Positions 8,910-16,477 of a stretch of DNA of 64,000 nucleotides are shown piece by piece (within the stretch, counting starts at the first letter, position 1; each line of letters opens with the position of its first letter). The stretch spans positions 310,001 to 374,000 of the forward strand of contig JAITUA010000015.1 in NCBI GenBank assembly GCA_031286615.1. The letters run 5' to 3'. This DNA comes from Chryseobacterium sp. (GTDB lineage: Bacteria > Bacteroidota > Bacteroidia > Flavobacteriales > Weeksellaceae). The notes below the pieces were generated by a model. It searched no databases. It saw only the letters and a list, made by a program, of their open reading frames with translations, and was not told the origin of the DNA. A program made the position numbers and the translations under genes.

Positions 8910-10643
8910 ATGAAATATAAATTCTTAAATTTTAAATTGAGAAAAGTTGTTCATTACTCATTGATCCTTTGTATTTTACTTATACAGGTTATTATCGCCA
9001 TATTTTTTTATAATGAATTTGTCAACGGGAAGAAGCTGAAGTTTATTAAAGACCAGCTTGAGGAAACCCGTGCATTGGGCGGATTGACGGATAATTCCAG
9101 AAAAGATTTTATGGATGCTCAGGATCATCTTCAAAAATATATGGCTACTCAGGATAATAATGATCTGCAGCTCTATTTTCAATCATTAAGAAAGCTTAAA
9201 ACCAATTTTGATAAGATTGGTGAATATGAAAATACAAGTCCAAGGCTGAAAAAGAATCTGGCTGCTCACCGTCAGGATACCCTGAAGACGGCGAAACTAA
9301 AAACATTGATAGATTCAGTATATCAGACATCTCTGAATCCGCCTGCAAAGATTGAGGATAGACAATATGAACCCGCAAAATATAAAAATGATTTTGAAGA
9401 TCTGAAAATTCAGACGCGTACATATGCCGATACTGTTAAAAAGAAAGGCTTTTTCGGTCGTTTAAAGGATGCTGTAACAGGGAAAGTAGATGTTCAGAAG
9501 GAAAGTACGGTAATTACGATGACCAACAATAAAACCATAGATCTTTCTCAGGTAAAATCCAAAATGGATAACACGATAAAGTCTATGGATAAGCATTATG
9601 CAGCTGAAGTAAAGAAGGTACAGATGCTTGCTGCTCAAAGTCAGAAAAATAACCTGCAGTTTTACAGTAATTTCAGTAAATTACTTGTTTACAGTAATGG
9701 GCTGATAGAAGTCTATGAAAATGCCATTAAGGATTTTAAAACAGAACTGGAAAAGGAATACAACGAACAAAATTCCAATAATAATACAATCAGGAGTTAT
9801 CTGGTATTGGGATTGATGATTCTCATGTTTATTGTATCCATTCTGATCATGTATTTTACAAGAGTAGCATTTATATATGAGCGAAAACTTAATGCTGCGA
9901 ATAAAGAGATTAAAAAGAACCTTAATTTTAAAAACAGGATTCTGGGAATGCTGAGCCACGATCTGAGATCTCCGTTAAAAATCATCAATATTTTTATTGA
10001 TAAGATTCACAGAACTACAGAAGATGAAACGATAAAGGATTATCTTAAATCTATTAAGTTTACAAACAGTACTCTGCTTCTGCAATCTAACCAGATTTTG
10101 GAATATACTAAAAACGAGAATGCTGAAAAAGAACTTATCAAATCGGTTTTCAATCTTAAAGATGAGATCAGTGCTATTGTGAAGGTCATTACTCCTTATC
10201 TGGAAACCAGAAATAACAGGTTTGTGGTAACGGATAGAATTCCTGAAGATGTAGAGGTATATTCGGATAATATAAGAATCAACCAGATTTTTATGAATAT
10301 TCTGGGAAATGCCAACAAATTTACAGAAAACGGACAGATTGATCTCGTTATGGCTACAGAACTTATAGGAGAAAATAAAATTTCCCTGATTACAACGGTA
10401 GGAGATACCGGAGTAGGGATATCAGAATCTGATCTTGGTAAAATTTTTGATCCTTACTATCAGGGGATGGTATCTGATGAGGTAGATAATCTGGGAGCCG
10501 GACTTGGTCTTAATCTGGTAAAAGAAATTGTAGAACTTTTTGACGGCGATATATCAGTAGAAAGTAAACTTCATAAAGGAACGAAAGTGAGATTCAGGAT
10601 CAATTTAAATAGTAATAATAATGGAAACATCAATTCAAAATAA
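8910..10643 (+). CDS. Two-component sensor histidine kinase
   Basis: A 577-residue membrane kinase. Transmembrane helix 1 is at about 14-34 and helix 2 at about 296-316. Between them lies a 260-residue extracytoplasmic sensor region rich in lysine and predicted helix, with no recognised ligand domain. The HisKA motif MLSHDLRSP places the phosphorylated His at 350. The HATPase domain shows the N box ('NILGNANKFTENG'), G1 'DTGVGIS' and G2 'GAGLGLNLVKEIV'. The response regulator gene overlaps its 3' end by 23 bases, so the two are translationally coupled and form one system. The signal is unknown; adjacent genes give no clear hint. Confidence 0.9.
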   Translation: MKYKFLNFKLRKVVHYSLILCILLIQVIIAIFFYNEFVNGKKLKFIKDQLEETRALGGLTDNSRKDFMDAQDHLQKYMATQDNNDLQLYFQSLRKLKTNFDKIGEYENTSPRLKKNLAAHRQDTLKTAKLKTLIDSVYQTSLNPPAKIEDRQYEPAKYKNDFEDLKIQTRTYADTVKKKGFFGRLKDAVTGKVDVQKESTVITMTNNKTIDLSQVKSKMDNTIKSMDKHYAAEVKKVQMLAAQSQKNNLQFYSNFSKLLVYSNGLIEVYENAIKDFKTELEKEYNEQNSNNNTIRSYLVLGLMILMFIVSILIMYFTRVAFIYERKLNAANKEIKKNLNFKNRILGMLSHDLRSPLKIINIFIDKIHRTTEDETIKDYLKSIKFTNSTLLLQSNQILEYTKNENAEKELIKSVFNLKDEISAIVKVITPYLETRNNRFVVTDRIPEDVEVYSDNIRINQIFMNILGNANKFTENGQIDLVMATELIGENKISLITTVGDTGVGISESDLGKIFDPYYQGMVSDEVDNLGAGLGLNLVKEIVELFDGDISVESKLHKGTKVRFRINLNSNNNGNINSK

Positions 10644-11274
10644 AGAAATTATTTTCCTGTTGGCAGACGATCACAGCATTGTACGTCAAGGAATGGAAAT
10701 TGTAATCAGTGATATTGTTCCCAACGCTAAAGTCTTTCAGACTTCATCCTTACACCAGGTATTGGAGCTGATAGAATCAAAAGGAGTTGAGATGGCCATC
10801 ATTGATGCACATTTCCCGGACGGAAATAGCCTGCATATCCTGCCTCAAATGAAAAGTGTAAATCCTGATCTTAAAGTTTTGATTTTTACAGGACTTGAAG
10901 AGGATCTGCATGGTCTTAAATTTATCAAGGCGGGTGCAAACGGCTACCTGAGCAAACTGAGCGAAGAGGAAGAAGTAAGAGACGCAATCACCACTTTTAT
11001 AGAGAAGGGAGAATATTTTTCTGATCTTTTGAGGAATCTATTGGTGCAGCTTGTCTACAATCCGGATCTGATAAGCCCGATCAACAGTTTGACCAAACGG
11101 GAACTGCAGATTGCAGAACTCTATGCCAAAGGATATGGAAATCTGGAAATTTCAAACAGCTTGAATATCAAGCAAAATACAGTAAGCACAATCAAAAAAA
11201 ATATCTTTGAAAAACTAAAGATAGAGAACATGGTTGAGCTGGTAGACCTTATTAAAACGCACCATGAATTATAG
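10621..11274 (+). CDS. NarL/FixJ-type response regulator
   Basis: A 217-residue regulator with an N-terminal receiver (acidic pair DD at 16-17, phosphoacceptor Asp62 in 'MAIIDAHFPDG', conserved Lys in 'GYLSKLS'). The C-terminal LuxR-type helix-turn-helix reads 'LTKRELQIAELYAKGYGNLEISNSL....NTVSTIKKNIFEKL'. ATG 10621 lies inside the end of the kinase gene, in another frame, and gives the full receiver. It should be phosphorylated by the upstream kinase. Targets are not evident; no repeated operator was recognised nearby. Confidence 0.9.
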   Translation: METSIQNKEIIFLLADDHSIVRQGMEIVISDIVPNAKVFQTSSLHQVLELIESKGVEMAIIDAHFPDGNSLHILPQMKSVNPDLKVLIFTGLEEDLHGLKFIKAGANGYLSKLSEEEEVRDAITTFIEKGEYFSDLLRNLLVQLVYNPDLISPINSLTKRELQIAELYAKGYGNLEISNSLNIKQNTVSTIKKNIFEKLKIENMVELVDLIKTHHEL

Positions 11275-11660
11275 CAGTCTGTAGGGGATTCTTCACTTCT
11301 TATCATTAGAGAATTTATTTTATCGATAAATATCTATAAGCAAATCGAGGTGTATCGATGGGGTTTATAGGGGATTTTATTTTGTAATGTTGTTCCTTTG
11401 TACTGTGAAATTTAAGTAATGAAAAAAGTAAATCAAAAATACTTATTCATGTATTAAATTTTATACACAAAACAACAAATGATTATAACTATATAATTAA
11501 TAAACGATAGTTATAGAAACACAAATGATGAAATTAATAAAACACTGATGAAACTAAATTGAGTGATGAATAACCTTAAACGGCCTTCTTAAAAAGCCAG
11601 ATGAAAAAAACACAAACACATATAAAAAGGTTCAGTTGACAGGTTATAATTACAAAGCAA
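11275..11660 (+). other. Gene-free leader-like region before ACT gene
   Basis: An AT-rich stretch of about 390 bases with no convincing gene. It contains two tiny frames, MNNLKRPS (11566-11592) and a 12-codon frame at 11601-11639. GCCTTCTT at 11583-11590 is repeated at 11674-11681. Both copies are complementary to AAGAAGGC at 11661-11668, so the upstream copy could compete with the terminator hairpin. Confidence 0.35.
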
Positions 11661-11687
11661 AAGAAGGCAAACAGCCTTCTTTTTTTG
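11661..11687 (+). terminator. Rho-independent terminator
   Basis: AAGAAGGC (11661-11668), 5-nt loop, GCCTTCTT (11674-11681), then an unbroken T-run. It either ends a short leader/sRNA transcript or read-through from the two-component operon. Confidence 0.8.
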
Positions 11688-11727
11688 TTTTTTATCATTT
11701 GATAAACAGATGCTGTAATCTATATCT

Positions 11728-11735
11728 TAGTTTTG
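11728..11735 (+). promoter_or_regulatory. -7 box for ACT-domain gene
   Basis: TAGTTTTG matches TAnnTTTG and lies 11 bases before ATG 11747. The predicted transcript would be almost leaderless. This rules out the upstream in-frame ATG at 11636 as the start for transcripts from this box. Confidence 0.55.
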
Positions 11736-11746
11736 TACTTAAAAAG

Positions 11747-12145
11747 ATGACAGGAGAAAAAGATTTGACCATTCTGCTTCAGAATATGGAGCCGGTATTA
11801 AATGCCGGAGAATATGTATTTTGTACTATTGAAGCCCTTAGTAAGATACCGGATATAGAAAAGATTTTATTTTTCTTTCGGGAAAATGAAGCGGTTACCA
11901 TAGTTTTGAAAAAAGAGATGGCAGACGAATGGAGTATGGCTTACAGTTATATTACGGCATGGATTACTCTGAATATTCATTCTTCTCTGGAAGCTGTAGG
12001 GCTCACAGCTGCCTTTGCAAATGCTCTGAAACATGAAAGTATTAGTTGTAATGTAGTTGCGGCTTATTTTCATGATCATATTTTTATTGCAAAAGAAGAT
12101 GCTGAAAAAGCCATGAAAACCCTCAATGCATTGAAAACAGTATAA
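11747..12145 (+). CDS. ACT domain-containing protein
   Basis: A 132-residue soluble protein starting MTGEKDLTILLQNMEP. An in-frame ATG lies 37 codons upstream, but that extension crosses the terminator hairpin and the -7 box and has no sensible sequence. The pattern (N-terminal 'L..M.PVLNAGEYVFCTI', central 'ITLNIHSSLEAVGLTAAFANALKHESISCNVVAAYFHDHIFI', C-terminal 'KAMKTLNAL') is that of paired ACT-like small-molecule sensing proteins related to CASTOR-type amino-acid sensors. Ligand and function are unknown. Confidence 0.75.
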   Translation: MTGEKDLTILLQNMEPVLNAGEYVFCTIEALSKIPDIEKILFFFRENEAVTIVLKKEMADEWSMAYSYITAWITLNIHSSLEAVGLTAAFANALKHESISCNVVAAYFHDHIFIAKEDAEKAMKTLNALKTV

Positions 12146-12267
12146 GAAGTTTCAAAAAATCATCTTTATACTTTCCACTTGTAATTTTCACCTTCAAAAA
12201 TGTCTAATTGAATTCCTAAAATGTCCTGTTGATAAAGCTTTTGAGTGTTCTGCCTTTTTTTGTGTTT

Positions 12268-12275
12268 TATGTTTG
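12268..12275 (+). promoter_or_regulatory. -7 box for hydrolase lipoprotein gene
   Basis: TATGTTTG followed by C is an exact TAnnTTTG match, 28 bases before ATG 12304. Confidence 0.6.
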
Positions 12276-12303
12276 CACCATAATCAAACAAAAATAAACT
12301 ACA

Positions 12304-13251
12304 ATGAAAACAATCAGAAAAATCTCAGCCGTTAGCCTATTATGTTTAACTCTTTTTACCGTAGCAACAGTTTCCTGCACTGAAGAAAATGAACCTCCCA
12401 CGGTACAGGAGGTACAAAACAGAAACCACCAAACTGCGAAAACCCAATTCATAAACGTTAAAGGAAATGCCATTGCATACCGAGTTTTAGGAAAAGAAGA
12501 TGGAGTTCCATTGGTGCTGCTGCCGGGATTAGGTGGATCTATGGATGATTGGGATCCTGCAGTAACAGACGGACTGGCAAAAAAATACAAAGTAATTATC
12601 TTTGATAACAAAGGAGTGGCTTCCTCAAAAGGAACGACTCCTAACACCGTTCAGGCGATGGCCGATGATGCTGTCGATTTTATCAATGCACTGAATTTGA
12701 ACAAAGTGAATATCATGGGATTTTCCATGGGTGGGTTTATTGCCCAGAGAATAGTGTTGACGCATCCTTCACTGATTAATAAAGTGATTTTAACCGGAAC
12801 AGGGCCTCAGGGAGCCATCGGATTATCGAATTTACCCAATATTGTTGCAGGAACAGCAGGATTAAGTCCTGAAGCTTCCTTCCTGAAATTCGGATTTACA
12901 GAATCGGCCCAGAGTACTAAGGAGGGAAAAGCGTCTTATGCCAGAATTCAGCTTCGTACAACAGACAGGGATCTTCCGTTAAATGAAGCTGCTTCAAGTT
13001 CGCAATTTACGGCTGTATTGACCTGGGCTCAGCCCAATGCTGATGCTCTTACAGAAATACAAAAGATCAAAAACCCTGTACTGATTGTTCATGGTGAAAA
13101 TGACCTTCCTGTATCTGTTCAGAATGCTAAAAATATGGCTCAGAATTTAGATCAGGCAGAATTGGTGATTTTCCCGGATTCAGGACACGCCTCTTTCTAT
13201 CAATATCATGATACCTTTGTAGCGAAAGCAATTGAGTTCCTAGGGAAATAG
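12304..13251 (+). CDS. Alpha/beta-hydrolase lipoprotein
   Basis: A 315-residue hydrolase. The N-terminus is a lipoprotein signal peptide ending in 'TVSC', with Cys25 as the lipid site. The fold shows the oxyanion 'PGLGGSMDDW' at 74-83, the nucleophile elbow GFSMGG with Ser141, acid Asp267 in 'HGENDLPV' and His295 in 'DSGHASF', so the catalytic triad is complete. It is probably an esterase, peroxidase-like or lactone hydrolase anchored at the envelope; the substrate is unknown. It is a single-gene unit with its own promoter and a strong downstream terminator. Confidence 0.85.
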   Translation: MKTIRKISAVSLLCLTLFTVATVSCTEENEPPTVQEVQNRNHQTAKTQFINVKGNAIAYRVLGKEDGVPLVLLPGLGGSMDDWDPAVTDGLAKKYKVIIFDNKGVASSKGTTPNTVQAMADDAVDFINALNLNKVNIMGFSMGGFIAQRIVLTHPSLINKVILTGTGPQGAIGLSNLPNIVAGTAGLSPEASFLKFGFTESAQSTKEGKASYARIQLRTTDRDLPLNEAASSSQFTAVLTWAQPNADALTEIQKIKNPVLIVHGENDLPVSVQNAKNMAQNLDQAELVIFPDSGHASFYQYHDTFVAKAIEFLGK

Positions 13252-13281
13252 ATTTAATTCTTTTTAAAATTCATATTAATA

Positions 13282-13311
13282 AAAAACTCGCTGTGTGTTC
13301 AGCGAGTTTTT
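13282..13311. terminator. Bidirectional hairpin terminator
   Basis: AAAAACTCGCTG (13282-13293) pairs with CAGCGAGTTTTT (13300-13311) over a 6-nt loop. It separates the converging hydrolase and VOC genes. Confidence 0.88.
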
Positions 13312-13326
13312 TTATTGATGAAAAAC

Positions 13327-13722
13327 TTAGCTGAATTTTTTCACAGCCTCTACACTCACCGGAGTAAAAAAGTTAATAATATTTCCATCCGGATCGCAGA
13401 ACAGAAGTGATCTGTTTCCCCATGGCATTGTTGTGGGTTCCTGAATGATTTCGGAGGCTATACTTTTAATTCTTTCATATTCTTCATCTACATTTTTAAC
13501 CATAAATTCAATAATGATTGATTTTGTTCCCGTAAATTCTGTGAGACCTTCCGAAAACATCTGCATTGTTCGGGTACTGCCAATTGCAATGGTTATGGAA
13601 TCTGCAGAGAGTTCTGCAAAATCTTCAGTATACCATCTGGCAGTTGCTCCCATGGTTTGTTCGTAAAATTCTACTGCTGCTTTGATGTCTTTGCTGATGA
13701 GCCTTAATGAGGTAAGTTTCAT
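13327..13722 (-). CDS. VOC/glyoxalase-like protein
   Basis: A 131-residue single-domain vicinal-oxygen-chelate protein starting MKLTSLRLISKDIKAAVEFYEQTMGA. An in-frame ATG 11 codons upstream adds only a basic, AT-rich stretch, so the inner start is preferred. The N-terminal 'A..FYEQTMG' and C-terminal 'MPWGNRSLLFCDPDGNIINFFTP' are the classic two ends of the fold. Members include glyoxalases, dioxygenases and antibiotic-binding proteins. The exact activity is undetermined and no neighbour suggests one. Confidence 0.8.
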   Translation of the reverse strand: MKLTSLRLISKDIKAAVEFYEQTMGATARWYTEDFAELSADSITIAIGSTRTMQMFSEGLTEFTGTKSIIIEFMVKNVDEEYERIKSIASEIIQEPTTMPWGNRSLLFCDPDGNIINFFTPVSVEAVKKFS

Positions 13723-13823
13723 AAGATATTTTTTGTTTAAACTAATTTTAAACAAAGGTAACAGGTACTTATGACAACAGCTTGTCAGTAGAAAATTAAA
13801 GCTTTTTAAACTAAATTATTTTA

Positions 13824-14510
13824 TTAATAAAAATTAGCAATATGAATTAACTGCTTAAAGTTGATGATCTGTATTTTACGTCCTTCCGATCTTATGAGTT
13901 TTTCCTGTTTAAAATCATTAATAATGCGGGCTAATGTTTCTCTGGCTGTTCCCACCATATTTGCCAGATCTATACGGGAGAGGGAAATGAATACTTCTTC
14001 ATCAGGTTCATTATTTGATTTGTATTTATCATGAAGAATAAGCAAACTCAAAGCAGCCCGTTCTCTTACAGTACGATGAGATAAAACGGCAATAAGATTG
14101 GCCATAACACTGAATTCATGGCTTAAAGATTTCAGCAGTAGCCTTGAAAGTACAGATGATTGGTCAAGGATATCCAGAAAACTATCTTTTGAAATGAATG
14201 AGATAACAGAATTTTCCAATGTTGAGGTAGTGTCTCCGTAAGATTCATTGCTCAGAATGGCAGAATATCCGAAAAATTCACCTGAACTGTAAATGTAAAT
14301 AATCTGTTCCCTGCCATCATTATCAACCTTGTATTTCTTTATTTTTCCTTCATTAAGGTAGTAAATACCATTAGGTTTTGTCCCGTCAGTAAATATAGGC
14401 TCATTTTTACGGTAGTTCCTGGTTCCCATTGCTCCTGTAAGCAGATTTTTATCATATTCAGGGAGCTCGTCAAAAAGATACTGATTATTAAAAATAAATT
14501 TTGAGATCAT
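13824..14510 (-). CDS. Crp/Fnr-family transcription regulator
   Basis: A 228-residue regulator with an N-terminal cyclic-nucleotide-binding-like beta roll (about 20-110, 'NGIYYLNEGKIKKYKVDNDGREQIIYIYSSGEFFGY') and a C-terminal Crp helix-turn-helix ('ISLSRIDLANMVGTARETLARIINDF'). There is no cysteine cluster, so it is not an FNR-type oxygen sensor. A TAnnTTTG box inside a perfect inverted repeat lies about 100 bases upstream. Its ligand and regulon are unknown. The divergent DUF1275 gene is the only obvious local candidate target. Confidence 0.85.
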   Translation of the reverse strand: MISKFIFNNQYLFDELPEYDKNLLTGAMGTRNYRKNEPIFTDGTKPNGIYYLNEGKIKKYKVDNDGREQIIYIYSSGEFFGYSAILSNESYGDTTSTLENSVISFISKDSFLDILDQSSVLSRLLLKSLSHEFSVMANLIAVLSHRTVRERAALSLLILHDKYKSNNEPDEEVFISLSRIDLANMVGTARETLARIINDFKQEKLIRSEGRKIQIINFKQLIHIANFY

Positions 14511-14883
14511 AATTTTTCTATACGGACTATTAGATAAGCACTCGGTTTTTTAACTTAAATCACATTTTAAACTGATATGGATCACCAAGTTTTTTTCCTA
14601 AACGAATTACTTTTACAAAAGTAATAAAATTGATTTTGAATTAAGAAACAGAACATTTCAAAGGTGCTGCAGTGAAGCTGTTTTTACTTACTGTAATTGC
14701 CTGTAATTTATTACTAAGGATACAAAAGGAATATAACAAATCTATAAAGAACACTGGATAAATATTTAAGCGGACATGTTTTTCACAGTTTGACACTGAC
14801 ATTTCTAAATTATTTTTTTTTACTTATTTATTTTATCCAGTTGTTTTTTTGACAATAGTAGATACTTCTTACAGAGATTTAAA
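14511..14883. promoter_or_regulatory. Divergent promoter region with inverted repeat
   Basis: A gene-free stretch of 373 bases between a Crp/Fnr gene and a DUF1275 gene. On the minus strand TACTTTTG (plus 14616-14623) matches the -7 box. It is embedded in the perfect inverted repeat ATTACTTTT-AC-AAAAGTAAT (14606-14625). No promoter for the plus-strand gene was recognised. Confidence 0.45.
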
Positions 14884-15609
14884 ATGTTCAGACACAGAGG
14901 GAAAAACAGAACCTATTTTCACAACCTTAAGCTGGCATCAGCACTTTCGTTCGTTGCCGGAATAGTGAATATTATAGGAGTTTTATCTGTTAAAGTGCTT
15001 ACAACCAATATAACAGGACATTTTGCTTTCTTTTCTGAAGAGATTCTCCTAGATCATTACAGTGAAGCACTTACTTACTTTTTGTTTATTATCTGTTTTC
15101 TGGGCGGAGCCTTTTGTTCCAGCTTATTGGTTGAATTTTCATCAGGGCACAGAACAGTTCGTCCGCATCTAATCCCTTTAATAACCGAAATTTTGATATT
15201 AGGATTTGTAGGAATGTCAGATTATGAGGAATTCAAAATTTCGGTATCTTCTCATACAATTGCAGGTCTTTTACTTTTTGCAATGGGTGTTCAGAATTCA
15301 TTGGTTACAAGAGTGTCACAGTCGGTAGTAAGAACAACCCATCTTACAGGATTGTTTACAGATCTGGGAATAGAACTTTCAAAACTGTTTTTTAAGGAGA
15401 GGAAAAATGAACAGAAACAGCTTAAAAAGACCATTACCTTGAAGCTGGTAATCATTGCCTGCTTTTTTTCAGGATGTATTATTGGTGGTTACAGTTATAG
15501 TATGATCCAATTAAAAACATTAATTATAACTGCAGGATTATTGTTCTTCGTTATACGGTATGATAAGCTCTTGTACAGGTATTATGCCTTAAAAAGAAAG
15601 TTGAGATAG
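14884..15609 (+). CDS. DUF1275 (YoaK-like) membrane protein
   Basis: A 241-residue inner-membrane protein with about six hydrophobic helices. The pattern fits DUF1275/YoaK: 'LASALSFVAGIVNIIGVLSVKVLTTNITGHF' near the start and 'GVQNSLVTRVSQSVVRTTHLTGLFTDLGIELS' in the middle. Transport is often suggested for the family but no substrate is established. It stands alone between a Crp/Fnr gene on the other strand and a strong terminator. Confidence 0.85.
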   Translation: MFRHRGKNRTYFHNLKLASALSFVAGIVNIIGVLSVKVLTTNITGHFAFFSEEILLDHYSEALTYFLFIICFLGGAFCSSLLVEFSSGHRTVRPHLIPLITEILILGFVGMSDYEEFKISVSSHTIAGLLLFAMGVQNSLVTRVSQSVVRTTHLTGLFTDLGIELSKLFFKERKNEQKQLKKTITLKLVIIACFFSGCIIGGYSYSMIQLKTLIITAGLLFFVIRYDKLLYRYYALKRKLR

Positions 15610-15618
15610 AGCAAAAAT

Positions 15619-15656
15619 AAAAAAGGATATTCCGGTGATTGGAATATCCTTTTTTA
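15619..15656. terminator. Bidirectional hairpin terminator
   Basis: AAAAAAGGATATTCC and GGAATATCCTTTTTT pair across a 7-nt loop (15634-15640). It lies between the converging DUF1275 and DUF4249 genes. Confidence 0.88.
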
Positions 15657-15658
15657 AC

Positions 15659-16474
15659 TTATGGAGTTACAGGCTGGATGACAAAAGTCTCCGTATCTGT
15701 GGTATGGGCGGAAAAATAACCCAAAGCTCCATTGTTGATATTACTTGGTGGATTGGTTGGAGTAGTACCTCCGCCATTGCCTTCGGAAATCTGAAGCAGA
15801 GCACTGTAATAAGTGAATATATTGTTATCAATAGACCGCATTTCTACATGGATTTTGTCGCCCACTATCACTTCATGGTCTCTGCCTTTGTTATCGTCAT
15901 TAGGCAGGATAAGCGGCTGTTGGTTAGGCATTCCGTTATTTACATTGTCGGAAAAGGTATTCATGTATTTTTTAGGAAGATCATTGATCGTAAAACTAAA
16001 AAGATAACGGTTTCCAAGCGGCATCGGATCGGTAAAGATCGGTAAAAGGGTATAAGTGGTTTTGTCACCAAATTTGAATGAACTCTGCTCAAGCCCGTCA
16101 AAATGAACAATTTCAGGCATACTGCTCTGAGCGGTATACTGTTTTCCTTCCGCCTGTACCTTCAGCGTATAGGTTCTTCCGGGCTGCCCCACAAAAGTGG
16201 TTGTCTGATACATTCCGTTTCCTGTGTACTGCAGTGTTTCGGTTTGGCCCGTATTATCACTTAAAATAACCTGAGCGCCGGTTACAGCAGGATACTGATT
16301 AGGTTCTGAGAAACTGACTGATTTTGTAATTCGTACAGTATAAGGCCCCGGTTCATTGGTTACATTTCCTTCGATGACGATATTTCCACCCTGATTGTTC
16401 AGGTCCAGATCGATCTCTTTTTCACAAGAAGTTAATGCAAAGAGAGATAATATGATATAAAAAGTATTTTTCAT
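15659..16474 (-). CDS. DUF4249 lipoprotein
   Basis: A 271-residue envelope lipoprotein. The signal peptide ends at 'ALTSC' near residue 17 and is followed by 'EKEIDLDLNNQGGNIVIEGNVTNEPGPYTVRITKS', the hallmark start of DUF4249. The body is beta-rich. It begins three bases after the stop of the TonB receptor and is its partner, probably a surface-exposed ligand-capture lipoprotein analogous to SusD. The substrate is unknown; DUF4249/TonB pairs do not identify one by themselves. Confidence 0.88.
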   Translation of the reverse strand: MKNTFYIILSLFALTSCEKEIDLDLNNQGGNIVIEGNVTNEPGPYTVRITKSVSFSEPNQYPAVTGAQVILSDNTGQTETLQYTGNGMYQTTTFVGQPGRTYTLKVQAEGKQYTAQSSMPEIVHFDGLEQSSFKFGDKTTYTLLPIFTDPMPLGNRYLFSFTINDLPKKYMNTFSDNVNNGMPNQQPLILPNDDNKGRDHEVIVGDKIHVEMRSIDNNIFTYYSALLQISEGNGGGTTPTNPPSNINNGALGYFSAHTTDTETFVIQPVTP

Positions 16475-16477
16475 GAT

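Noticed and set aside
11636-11746. Longer start for the ACT-domain protein at 11636
   Set aside because: The extension runs through a strong terminator hairpin and a -7 box and encodes an implausible sequence.
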